DNA from: Porites lobata
Lineage: Eukaryota > Cnidaria > Anthozoa > Scleractinia > Poritidae
Direction of reading: 5' to 3'
Assembly (NCBI GenBank): GCA_942486035.1
Contig: CALNXK010000024.1
Span: forward strand, 1,878,501-1,942,500
Length of the DNA: 64,000 nt
A program made the position numbers and the translations under genes. Below the pieces are notes generated by a model. It did no database searches, was not told the DNA's origin, and saw only the letters and a program-made list of their open reading frames with translations. Below are positions 21,801 to 33,269 of the stretch, piece after piece; the stretch's first letter is position 1; each line of letters starts with the position of its first letter.

Positions 21801-24800
21801 AGTTACAGAAAAGCAATCTAGCTCTCAATGTCAGTGAAAAGACAAAGTAAATAAACAACTTTGAAAAATACAAGCATGTTTATGGAAAAAAAATAATGCT
21901 AAATGACTGCTTCTTTCAAAGTGGCTGAACAGCTTTCTGAACTGAAGGTCCACACATCAGACTAGATAGAGCTGCCTTTTATTTTTGACCTTACTGCAGA
22001 TGTATGAATATTATGAATCGGAGCTCAAATAAACAAACCTACTCAAATTTTATAGGTTTAGTTCAACTCTCAAGTCATTATGAATTAACTGGAAACTGAA
22101 TTGCTTCCAACTTGTAGTATACATTGCATGCATAACGGAAACTTATGCTATTTCTTCTCCTATTTTATTTAACATTGGTACTCTTGACAAGTCTGCCACA
22201 GCCTACTAGCGTCAGAACATAAAATTTTCAGAGTATTCCATTGACGATTTGCAACAAAGAGTACAGTTTTTTCTGCAGTAAACAAAAAAGAATCAATCAA
22301 TGGCATATCTGTGCATGCATCTTGAATTAAGATGTATCTTTGAAGGTTTAAGCTTACGCAAAGTTATTAGAAAACCAAAGTAAGCTCTTGTTAACGAACC
22401 ACGATATCAAGAAGAACATACCTTTCTGCCATAATCCGGCTGAGTTGCTGACTTGGAAACATGCTTTTTGTGAAGAATTTTGCAATTGATCACTTTCTCT
22501 CGAAAATAACATGGGTATTATTGAAAGACAGTCTTCTATCTATCCGAAAGTAACGAAAATATTCTGTTTGCATCGCTGTGTTGCTTGTGAAGTCCGCGTG
22601 AATTTAAACTATTCAACGGAACTTCATTTTACAATTTTCTATTGGTTGAAAAGCCGCACGTGACATTGTAAATCAAATCGCGCATGTGCTAAAATCACGG
22701 GGAAGCCTGGGAAACAACAAACATGGCGGCTAATCTTGCAACGAAGAAAGTGCACTCGTTTGAGTCGATGAAGCGGTTATTTTCAGCATTAATTAGAATA
22801 TTCCAGTGCATTTGAAGTATTAGAAGCAAGAGAGAGACTTAACATTGTTCCTTCAAGTTGGGAAACCTTTGAGAATTTAAGGAAATGCTGGCCTTCACTA
22901 CATGAATCTAAGTTGCGACTAATTAATACGTGTTGTGGACGTTGTTCATGTTGGATAAGCTCAGGTACGGAAAGCTGATTGAACCAAAGACAACTTGAGC
23001 AAACCAAGAGCATGCCAGTCGTTTGCTTCAAGGAATCATTAGTTGAACGAACGGTATCAAAAGAAAACTCAAAAAGCATGCAAAGCAAGGAACTGTTCGC
23101 ATGTTCAAGTGGACTTTCAATGTTAAAACGAGGAACGTTACAGTAAGAAACAAAACATTCATAAAGTGTAAGTTACATATGTCGTATATGTTAGCAAAGT
23201 AAGTTTTCTGATGGAGTAATAAAATTAAGTCCGTTTTGTCCTCAATGAAGATCTGTTGAAAGAATGGTTTAATTCTCAGGATTTAGCCCTCCCCACTTAA
23301 CAAAAATCATGGTACACATCTTTCTGGGTGGAAACTCAAGTGGTAAGATACACAACCCACAAATTTAGATGAGACAGTTGATAAAATACATAAATTTATA
23401 TAGCATGTTCTAGCAAACAATGAAGACAATGATATTTGTAAAGATGCACATGTGGATCGGATACTCGAAAGGTTTTAATCAAGCCAAATATAATGAAGAA
23501 TGTACAGTGTATTCAGGGGTTTCAAAATGTTTTGAAGTAGGCGCCAACTCTGGAAAAGCAGGCGGCTGTGACAATCGAGATTGTTTGTCACAAGCTAATT
23601 GTTATGACCAGCGCAGCCAGCGATATACAGTCGAGTAGCCGGCAGAACTCTAGTCTCCGGCTTGTTTTGAAACCCCTGTGTATTTAATAATAATTAATAC
23701 AGTTATTGACTGAGAGATCTGGTTGCAAGCTAGTTCATGAAAAGAGCTTTGAACGCTAATTCCAGTCCGCTGCTTTACAAGAGGGCCCTTCTGGGGCTTG
23801 GCACTTTGGTATATTGGGGTTCACCTTTAATGGTGATGATGATGATGATTTGTAACAGCACGTTTGTTGTGATCACTTGCCTTAAAGGTCTGATGCATTA
23901 AAGTATAGTGAATTTTCTAGGTTAGTAACATATCAAATCTTATTCTTCAAAAATTCATCACCCTCATAGTCAACTTAGTTTGATATTTATCAGCTATGAG
24001 CCATAGAATGCTAGATGTGGCATGGCATGAAATTTAATTTTGCAGTTTTTATGAGCCATGAAATGCCTTTCATGGGGTATTCACCAGAAATTCATGGCAT
24101 TTTCATAAAAATATGGTTCATGGTGGTTGCATTTAACAAGCCCTGAAAAAAATTCACATGCTCACTCTGACATGCCTAAAAGTGTTCACATGCATGTGAA
24201 AAATTTCACATGCATAGAATCTATTATGCATGTGAAATTTGAAGTTCACATGCATGACAGAAGTGTTTCACATGTATGAAAAGATTTCACATGTAATAAA
24301 ATGCTTGGAAAAAAAGTTCACACATATGACAAAAATTTTTCACATGTATTACAAAATTTCACACCCATATCAAAAAGTTCACATGCATGTGAAATGCTGA
24401 TGGGGTGAACTTGTATTTTTTCCAACATTGATTTCACATGGTTCCTTTTTTTCACACACTTTTCACACCCTTTTCACACGATTTTCACACACATAGCCCT
24501 AGTAGTGATGACTGAAACTGTTTTAAAACTTTTTTACTGTAATGTCTTGTTTTATACTTTCCCGAACTTCATAAACATATAAGAGAACTATCCTACCAAA
24601 GAGTTACTATCCTGACAAATGCAGTTGCTATATGAAACCAGACATGCAAATGGTAAATAAACAGGTGCATGGAATTAATGCCAAATTGTCACAGTTAGTC
24701 TGACAATAAAATTCTCCCTTTGGTTAAGAAGCACATGCAAGCCAATTGGAAGAGTGTCTTGTAACTTACTAGGTGGGTTCTATCTAGGGTATTTGAGGGT

Positions 24801-27800
24801 TAGAAGCTTTCCCCCAAAACGCCCAGCTTCTCCCCCCCCTCCCAAAAAAAAAAGATATTGCATTATCATTACAGTATATAAGTAGCTATATTAGAAAAAT
24901 CATCCAGGCATAACAAGGTCAGTGCACACACTGTGACGTTTCTCAAAATTGTGTCTCAAAATTGTGTCTCAAAATGCACCAGAGCGGCATTTCAGCACAT
25001 ACTCATTTAACAAATTTTTCGGGGGAGGGGGCCATGCCCCGGAACCCCCCTTGGAAGTTTGTTGCCTACATCCATTTAGGACAGTCTCCCCCAAACGATA
25101 AATCCTAGATAGAACCCTGAGCGGGAGATATCACCGGGAGCTTTTTTTTCAGGCACAAACTACACTGTACTGCAAGGGCCTTACATTGATTTCTGGGGGT
25201 GGACTCTATTATTTTTAATGAAATATCATTGGCCTTATTCTGTTGAGAGTTTGGGGTTGCCAAAAAAATTTAAGGAAGGCGCCACCAGAATTTAATCACA
25301 TTTGATTAAATTTTTGTTTCAGTTCAAGTGAGTGCTTTTGTAGTGGAATAAAGCCCCTGTGTAAAGAGCCTGATGATATCCAAATGGAACAAGCAGGAGT
25401 AGAATGCTGTCAAACTGCAAAGAACTGTTCAAACTTCTTAGAGCTGTGTAACCCAGCCTGGTTTGTCCCTCTCCACATTGCAGACTCAACAAATGCATTG
25501 CACTGTGAAGTTGTTGACAGTGGTATTGGCCCTTATATAAACTCCCAGAGGTATTAAAAAATGTTTGATAACCACAGTGTACATTATCAGGGTCAGGGTC
25601 AGTGTCAGAGACAGAGCAAATAGTTGCTTTTTACTGACATTGTTGATTTGCATCACTAAGTGTGACAAGAGGAATTCAAGAGTACACTGATCTTAGATCT
25701 TGTAATCGGCCTTTAAAAAAATTGATACTGTAGATGTGGTACATGTATTACTTGCTCTTAAATAGAAAGAATTCAAGATGGAATCCACCAGGAAATTGAG
25801 CTATTTTAATTTTCAGTGGACAAAAACCTTAATGTACCAGAATAATTTAATACATATAATCAAATTTACATTTTTGAAGGGCTGAAGATGTAATTAGTCA
25901 TCTGTAGTAACACCAAAGAAAATTTCTTATGGGAGCCCATGAAAAGGAATGTCAAATTTCACAAAATGACATCTTTCACATGAAATTTTCACAATTTGCC
26001 TGTGTTTTCACAATTCTTGTGAAATTTGACATTCATTTTCTCAGCCTCCCATAAGAAATTCTCTTTGGTGTTATTACACATAACTAATCACATCTATAGC
26101 ACTTGAAAAAAGTAAAAAAGACTGCATGAGTGAATATTCTTTAAATTATTCTGGTAAAAGGTTTTTGTCCACTAAAAATTAAAACTACTCAATTTCCTGA
26201 TGGATTCCATCCTAAAAAGGTTATGATGGAATTTAAGTTCAGATGATCTGCTTAAAGGCCCTGGGAGCAAAGTTGAAAAGAATACTTTCAATAATTGCTT
26301 GCACATGTTCTAGTTAGCAGAATTATTAAATTCCCTTGATAGTCTTTATATGACAGACCCATTTCTTTTTGTTGTTGTTGTTGTTGTATTTATTATATTT
26401 TTTTTTTGCTTGTCATGCAAACCCCTTTTACCCCAAGCAACAATTGATCGCCTTTTTGAAAATTAGAGCCTCCATGTGTAAACTATTTGCAGCAACTTAA
26501 TTCAAATTTACTGATGCATTCCTTCCTTTGGTTTCAGATTGACTTTGCATTTGGACGCCTTTCATTTTCCAATCAATAACACAATTCAGAACAGACTAGG
26601 TTATGAAGAAACACAGCTACCCTCACTTTCCAAGGAGATCCCAGTGAGCTGTCTTCCAAACCTTTCTCCTATTTGCCTCATTGGATCCGATGAGATGACA
26701 AACCATGTTATTTACACCAGTTCAGAATTTGAGAAGATGCAGTTCTTAAAGATTCAGGTTAGGTCCATTACATACTTACTTACAGATATTCTAAACTCTG
26801 AGTAATTTGAAACCTTACAAATAATTTTGGCTTGTACTTTTCTTTGTGAAATAATTTTTGAACTTGAATTTTGAGTTTGGCAAAATGCCATTTTCATATT
26901 TTCTCTCTAGCTTGAAATGTCTTTTGGAAGAAAGTGTATTCTTAGACAAACTATGCCAACTGTGCAGGTTAAAGGGGCGTTAACTCTACCTGACAGAATT
27001 CTTCTGAATACTGATGTAAGTGTTGTTTCAGTTCTTTTCAATGTTCAGTTTCCCTCATGATCTGACCATGCCAATAATTAAATTTTCTAAACATAACTGT
27101 TATGCACTGACGATTAAAATACTTCAAGGGTGTTATAGCGGAAATTCTAAAACTATATTCTTTTGGACTGTGAACAGGTCATCAATTTTTTTCGTAAGAT
27201 CGTCAGGGTTGAGCTCTGAGTGGTACGGGCAACTATATATCTTGGTTTCATAATGTACCGAAGTGGAGGGTGTCGGGGTTTATCCTCAGGCTAGACACTG
27301 AACATTTGAAACCAAGATGGCCGCCTGTTCCGCAAAGCACTTGTTCTGGACAATCTTACGGAAAAATAGGGGACTGTGAACAGTTTGGACTATTCTCCTG
27401 GATTTGATATGATTAATAAATCTGTTTGTTTGTTTGTTTTTCTTTAAAAGGCCGGTATATTTGAGATGCAAGGTAATGGATTTAAATGTGAGTACCTGTT
27501 CTTTGAAGGATTATCTTTAACTAATTACGATACACGGTCAAACTTTGAAACGACTGAAATCGACATTTAATTCGTGTAGCGGACACAGATGAGAACAAAA
27601 ACCATGAAACAATACCAAGGAGATTTTTCCCTGAACAGAAAACAGAGAGGTCTTTTGTTTTACATCATCTGTGTCCAGCACACGAACAACGTTTTGACTC
27701 TGAAAACCAATTAGATGTCTCCTGCAAGAACAGTCAGACGACTGTGTCAGTTACAGTAATTGAAAGTGAGAACGTAAAGACAGTGGTTATTAATAAGTAA

Positions 27801-29152
27801 TTTTTGGCCATCAAGAGAGTCACAGACAATCTGACATATCGCTAAAACTTTGAAAAATGCAGTAGAATATCTTTTTTTTTTTCATCATAACCCCAGTAGA
27901 AAGCGTTTTTGTTGTTCTTTTTCATCCGTTATTTTCTTGTAAACCCCTGCAATTTCTGGCTAATAATCTCTACTGTTTACTGTCTCAAAATCTAAGCCAA
28001 TCAGTTTGCTGTGAGGATCAAATTCCGACTGTTACTTTTTTTTTGTTTTTGCACCAGAGATATATGGCATCGTAGCAGGAAATATCGAGGGGGCGACTCT
28101 ACTGTAGTTTTCTGAGTGAGCATCTTCACCAGCTCAGCGTGTTAACTATTTGGATGAACTATCTTGTTTTTACTCAATTTAATCATTTACTTTTACCAGC
28201 AAAAGATTATGATCATGTGTTGTCTGCTTGTGTGAGGCACGTGGTCGGCCCCGCCCAGTCAACACCCCACACTGTAACCGTTTTGGCGTTTGGAGACGAG
28301 CAAGACCAAGAGAAGATTTTTGTTGCTGTGCCCGAACGAGGTAATAAGGCTGTTTGACAATTGTCTTTCTTACAGTATGCTAGACGAGACAGAGGAAGGG
28401 CATTTGAATAAAATAACAGAATTTCTACCTTTCCTTAGACAGCGAGTAGACCTCTGTGTATCTCTGGAAGGGTGTTGGCGCGAAATACGCGAGTGTGCGT
28501 GAAATGATTTTTACCCACTCTGGTGTGTAGTATCCTTGAATCAAATAGTACAACAAATTCTGGGTTAAGGATTTTAGTCCAATCGCAGTGTTAAGTCCGC
28601 CCCATAATCATGGCTAGCCAGGTTTTTTTAAAACGAACCTACCCGACAATTTAAAGGCCATTTGACTAAAAGAAGTATTCAGTTTTGTAGTATATTGCTA
28701 TGCTTTTGAGTTCGGCTTCTTCGTGCAAAATCAATTCCTATTCTGCTCTCAGCTGGAACGCTGCTATTGGCAAACATCGTCAACGTCAGCTACAACCTCG
28801 ACAAAACTGACTGTTGAGACACATAATTAAATGAATCTCCTTACTATTGTCACTACATATTGAAAAATAAATAAAAGCGATAGTAATCATTGGAAAAAGA
28901 TAGAATTATTTTCATTTTTGAATTCGCGGACCTGGGGTCATAGTTTTACATGTTGGGTCTTATAGAAATTATTGGGGCAAGTGAACTCAAATTAGAAAGT
29001 GAAGCCCGTCGTTTTTGTTTTTCAAAGGCAAGCCGTGCAGCTTTGAGGAACAGAGAGATTCAAATGGCCATAATGCCTGCCAGTTCCTAAGGTCATTGCT
29101 CGAAAATACAGGTATGGCCGGTGTCACAATGGTTGTTAGGTTCCTTGGCTAA
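18877..29152 (+). CDS. Unrecognised secreted Cys-containing protein, eight exons
   Basis: Exons 18877-19062, 19721-19914, 25323-25550, 26538-26757, 26911-27015, 27451-27472, 28200-28340 and 29028-29152 join in frame with GT-AG borders into about 406 residues. The leader MELWKCSAFSLIIFGFWCAFA is a clear signal peptide. An upstream in-frame ATG at 18847 would add ten residues but weakens the leader, so I chose 18877. The body has scattered cysteines (HSCGCIS, SECFCSG, VECCQTAKNC), an N-glycosylation candidate (NCS) and no evident transmembrane segment. I do not recognise the family. Exon 6 would be only 22 nt and is the weakest call. The last exon could instead splice at 29112, but reads on to a TAA at 29150. 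Intron 2 contains a CACTA-like transposon. Confidence 0.62.
19207..19603. mobile_element. MITE with CAGGGGCACCCAACG ends, 397 bp
   Basis: The perfect terminal inverted repeat CAGGGGCACCCAACG is flanked by ATAATAA on both sides (19200-19206 and 19604-19610). CAGGGGC termini are typical of hAT-derived MITEs; the visible duplication is 7 bp rather than the usual 8. It lies in intron 1 of the secreted-protein gene. Confidence 0.75.
20573..24507. mobile_element. CACTA-like (EnSpm) DNA transposon, 3.9 kb
   Basis: The termini CACTACTAGGAGTATGTATG and, inverted from the right end, CACTACTAGGGCTATGTGTG form the inverted repeat. ATG is duplicated outside both ends (20570-20572 and 24508-24510), fitting the 3 bp duplications of CACTA elements. 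Both ends are packed with irregular subterminal repeats built on TTTCACAC and TTTCACATG (about 20600-20990 and 24140-24490), another CACTA trait. No DDE transposase is recognisable, so the element looks non-autonomous. It lies in intron 2 of the secreted-protein gene. The middle carries a coding-looking fragment at 22723-22983. Confidence 0.72.
22723..22983 (+). pseudogene. Broken coding fragment inside the CACTA-like element
   Basis: From ATG at 22723 the frame reads MAANLATKKVHSFESMKRLF, then closes within a few codons. The next frame, joined within a base or two, continues with EYSSAFEVLEARERLNIVPS and on to a Cys-rich end (NTCCGRCSCW), stopping near 22983. The composition looks like real protein with a frameshift or an unseen intron. 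A CCAAT-type box (ATTGG) lies about 75 nt upstream. I recognise no family. It could be the element's own accessory gene or a captured host exon; the reading on the opposite strand is probably a shadow. Confidence 0.35.
24775..25118. mobile_element. MITE with GGGTTCTATCTAGG ends
   Basis: Inverted ends GGGTTCTATCTAGG and CCTAGATAGAACCC bracket about 340 bp that includes C-rich and G-rich tracts (TCCCCCC, GGGGGAGGGGG). No coding capacity. It lies between the CACTA-like element and exon 3 of the secreted-protein gene. Confidence 0.65.
25776..26213. mobile_element. Foldback MITE, about 440 bp
   Basis: Almost fully palindromic: GATGGAATCCACCAGGAAAT on the left mirrors ATTTCCTGATGGATTCCATC on the right, and inner segments such as CCCATAAGAAATT also pair. 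The centre is near 25990 and carries TTTCACA words similar to the CACTA subterminal repeats. It lies in intron 3 of the secreted-protein gene. Confidence 0.75.
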
Positions 29153-29242
29153 GATTGTTGACTTCCGAGCGCCCGTCCTTTTTCTCATCAGGGAGCTTAT
29201 TAGTAAAGAGCAATGACGACGGCTTCGGCTACTTAAACGTCA

Positions 29243-29600
29243 ACTTTAAGATCCAACGACGCGGACGGTAACGAGAACGTCAAAAAACAATAGGTTTTAT
29301 TAGCAAAACAACAGCTTTGCACGTGCATCATGCTTTTTTGTACATTTCTCCGCCCGTTTTTGCACGACTACGACGTGAACACCCCTAATTTCGCGTTTTA
29401 TGGAGGACGTAAACAAGCAACGACGAAATTTTATTTCTCTTACTGTACTTGCATATGGTGCCTAGGAATTCGACTCCACGAGGGTTCGCCTACATTTGAC
29501 AAAGTAAGTGGGTACCAATAATTGCGATAAAGACTGAAAGAACGCAAATTCACTTTTTTAGCGACGTTCTCATTGCCGTGGTGTCGTTGGATCTTAAAGT
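29243..29600. mobile_element. MITE with ACTTTAAGATCCAACGACG ends, first copy
   Basis: Terminal inverted repeats of about 38 bp (ACTTTAAGATCCAACGACGC and its inverse) enclose about 358 bp. A relative of nearly equal length lies at 51147-51506. This copy abuts the left edge of the tandem duplication at 29607. Confidence 0.75.
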
Positions 29601-29606
29601 ACCTAC

Positions 29607-29901
29607 TAGCTTTAAACTTGCGACATCCTAAGATATAACTTTTTATTTTATTTTTATTTTTTGACCTATTTCTTCTTATTATATTGTATCCAAATAAATC
29701 GTGCTTACCCAAAACTACATAGTTACGTTTATAAGAGTCGATAGGAACATATATAAAATTGTAAATCGTAGTGCTAAATTATTGTTAGTTAATCACCAGT
29801 TTTAATATCTATAGGTTGTAATCGTCACACAGCATGTCTAAAAACCAGCTTGCTGAGCCAATTTACTGTGTTTAAATAAAGTTGATTGATGGATTGATTG
29901 A
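29607..29901 (+). repeat. Probable LINE 3' tail at start of unit A
   Basis: AT-rich sequence ending in AATAAAGTTGATTGATGG and a short GATT-type repeat, a form common at the 3' ends of non-LTR retrotransposons. Copies start units B (49445-49735) and C (62904-63195). The assignment to a LINE rests only on this tail. Confidence 0.4.
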
Positions 29902-30177
29902 GAGTTTCTCTATTAACTCTTTCCTTTTAACGCCGAGTAATAAACAAATAAATAGTCAAGAGCTAAAATTCAGCTGGGTATTGTCATAACACTGAGTTTA
30001 AATTAAAAGCTCTTTTAACTCTTCCTTCTTAACGACAGAAATGAATTAATAGAGCTGAAAAACAACACCATCTGAGCTTATAAGTTACTGCATATAACTT
30101 TCTTTATAGTGGTCTTCTTTTATCTCTTATCCTTTAACGTCAATGAATATATTAACAAAGCTACAATTAAGCCCAGG

Positions 30178-30330
30178 GGTCAATTTAATAATTAAAACCT
30201 TTATACGTGCAATTTACAAGTGTAGTGCTGCCATTGTTCTCAGACTCTAAAACAATTTGTTTTAGAGTCTGAGAACAATAGCTACTCTTGCAAACTACAC
30301 GTGTACAAGTTTTAGTAAATTAACCCCAGG
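30178..30330. repeat. Palindromic repeat with perfect 23 bp hairpin arms (unit A)
   Basis: A 47 bp core at 30233-30279 has perfect 23 nt arms (ATTGTTCTCAGACTCTAAAA...) around a single base. The flanks also pair (GGGGTCAATTTAATAATTAA with the CTAAATTAACCCC side). Unit C has the same core at 63515-63561. Unit B retains only ATTGTTCAAT at 50061-50070. Confidence 0.85.
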
Positions 30331-31878
30331 GTTTTTACATTGCCCAACAACCGCAGAATCAATTATTCAGAAAATAGATGTGATATTAAAATTTGAATAT
30401 ACTGTATAAGTATAAGCCTAAATGCAGAAATGTTTAATGCCTTTGCTCGGTAATCTAAATATCTGGCATACATTCAAAATTTAAGTTGCATAAGAGATGG
30501 TCAAGCCGTACTTAGATCTGCGGTTCTAGATTTCTCTTGAGCGGTTTGGGTTGCATTAAAATTTACTGCAGCTGTCATTTTGTCTATTTAAATGTGTCAA
30601 GAAGGTCTTAAACATATTTGACAATTACAAAAAAAGAAAGAAATCGTGAAATAGTAGGAAAACCGTTTTGAATGAGACTAAGTTGCGACTGAGAAAATTA
30701 TTAAGTCCTTAGGTGACCAAAAGTCTTTGTGAATCATGAATCTGGAAGAAAATTCGACTTGTAGGAGTCATGAATAATTGAGGCTAAAACCATAGGAAAC
30801 ATGAATATCAAGATTCAAATGATGCCGCTAATCTACCCCCGAAGAAGGACATAGACTGGCATGACTTCTGTTGCTTTGTATGTAACACAAGACGAATTAA
30901 AAAAGAGAAAAAAGGTCTCCAGGGGATATCGAAGCTAATTTTTCTTTCTGTAGATTAACCTGACATATAACTGGCTCTGTTTTGTTAACTAAAAACTTGT
31001 CTCAAAATGCACGCAAGGGATAAACGAACAGCTACTGAAAACGTCGCGTGCTGACGTTTTATCGTCTAGGAAAAAACTCAGAAAGACCTCAGCAGTTTAG
31101 GACTTTTTAAAATAAATCGTGATATTTATCCACACCTCGTACGTTCGAGGGTTTTAAAAATACCTTTTTTGTAGAAAACATGTTCTCTACTCTTACCGTT
31201 TTTACATGATAATTGGACCGGCCTTTTTCTTGTATGCACAGACGCCTATTGTAAAGTAGTATCTTAACTGTATAACCATTCTCCTATCTCGCCCTACTGC
31301 GACATGAAACTTCCTAACACAACATAGACATTTTCTTTTCCTTTTTGTAAACTTAGATCCTGTCCTTTCGGATTCAACACCTGAAATAATGTCGCCAATA
31401 TTTGACAAATTAAGTGAAATGGAATAAAAACGATGAAGTTTGAAACAGTGCGAATTGATTCACTTTTTAAGTAAAGTTTTCGGTTTGTTGTCATCCAGAA
31501 ATTTTGCTACCATGGCAACGTGACGTAGCGACTTCTCCATCTCCATCCACTTTCTTTGAAATAGAATTTAGTGTTGGCCCAAAGGAGTAACTTGAACAAA
31601 TTGACGAAAGCTGTCTAAGTTGCATGAATTTATGCAACAGTCGTAATTAAATATTTAAGACTATAAACTAAACATAACTTATAATTAACAGCACTAATGA
31701 TCGAAAAAACGCACGTAGTCTCTAAAACCTTATTGAACAGTACATTCTTCTTATTTGGCAAGTCGTCAAAAAGATACTGTTTATAAAGACTAATAAAAGT
31801 ATAATTATAAAATTTAACTACATTGGTCGAAAAACTGCATTAAACACTCCCTAGCGCTGAAATAAGATTTTCAAAAAA

Positions 31879-32428
31879 CTAGACATTATGGCAGACATAA
31901 TGTAATTTATGGCAAGGCATGATACTCACATGATAACTCGCTAGGTCAGGCTGTACCAGGTACTGCAAATCTAGCCAATTAGGTTATAGGGCGGTGTCAG
32001 GGTTAAGTAGGTATATCGAGGTATTTTTCCCAGAAATTCTTCCTTCTCTCGCTCGTCATCAACTCGGTCAGATCTCGAGCAAAATTCTTTCCCTCCTCCT
32101 CCCCTTTCACCTGCCTGCTGGTTATCATTGTTCACGGTATTTCCTATTTCTTCCTTTCTCCTTTTCTTAAATATTTAGTTTTGTAGTTTGTGGCGGATTT
32201 TCGTCGCTCCATTTTTTATTCAGTAGGTGAATCGGTTTAGATATATCGATGTGTTGTGATTCTGTTAGCTTTGATTTCATTAAACCTGCCACAACCGTGG
32301 CCAGATTTATCCAACACAGTTGTTTGTTTATATTTTCGTTCTGTTCCTTATCGGAAAGTACGTAACCGAAAATGCAAGCAGAGCTCGCGCAGAGTTGGGC
32401 CTTGTTTTGAACACGTGCCTTGATATAA
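31879..32428. other. Segment present only in unit A, upstream of copy 3
   Basis: About 550 bp with no counterpart in unit B, where the flanks meet at about 53470. It includes pyrimidine-rich sequence around 32040-32165. No gene or transposon ends were recognised, and which unit is ancestral is not clear. Confidence 0.6.
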
Positions 32429-33148
32429 ACTTTTTTAAAGTTAATGGGAACCTATCATTTTTTCGGTTGTCAAAAGGAATATAGAGGATTCCATGTTAAT
32501 TCTTTTTGAAAAGAAAAGCAATCTTGGAAATAAGATTTTTGGACTCACAGAAAACGAATTTGCGATGACTACTGATTGGGTACCGCTTTTATTCAGACCG
32601 GTGTCGTCATCGATGGTAGAATAAGGCATTTATGAAAAGACTTAACATGAAGTCTTTTCTAAAATGTAATTTTCCTCCTACCCCAAATCAAACTAAAAAT
32701 AATTTAGTAAGCTCGTCTTAGTCTTATGCCTTTTATGTTGTATGTTCACAATTAACTAAAGAAAAATAAACTTGTAAGTTGACGCTCGAGACAATTGAAT
32801 TAATATTCCCTCATTAATGAAGAAGACGTAGTTTGATAAAAAGCCATATTTTATTTGCAGCGCAGAAAACTAAGATATTTTCAACGCCAGAGAGTCTTGG
32901 AGCTAAAAAAAGAGATCATTAATTTTGGTAACGTTTCCTTTAAGAGGTATTTATGCAGATGACGTTGTCTTCATCTTGTTATTCTAAGAATGTTTGTTTT
33001 TCCAGAGATTGTTAATCGTAGTAACCAGTACGTTGGCGTATACAGTGCATTGGTTGAGGTTTCAAGACTTGTCATTAATTGGCCCAGCTTGACTGAAGCG
33101 ACGTACCGAACAAAGAAAGTCATAAATATAAAACACTTATTATATTGC

Positions 33149-33155
33149 ATATAAA
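33149..33155 (+). promoter_or_regulatory. Candidate TATA box of SOMP5-like copy 3
   Basis: ATATAAA lies 121 nt before the copy 3 start codon, within GCATATAAACTGATGG. The same arrangement (GCATATAAATTGATGG, 118 nt before ATG) precedes the extra first exon at 51735, which supports it as a promoter element. It is missing from the corresponding place before copy 4. Confidence 0.5.
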
Positions 33156-33269
33156 CTGATGGTGTTTTAGAACGGCTATCACTTTACAAAACACTGTTTT
33201 TGGCAGTGTTTGTCAAGTTCATCCACTGATTTTACGATCGAAGTTTGCCAACAGTTTCACCAATCGAAG

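Noticed and set aside
22789..23088. Minus-strand frame of 99 codons
   Set aside because: The plus strand over the same bases reads as more protein-like sequence; the minus frame is probably its shadow.
23420..23638. 72-codon frame with several cysteines within the CACTA-like element
   Set aside because: No signal peptide, no family resemblance and no splice partner found; not enough to call a gene.
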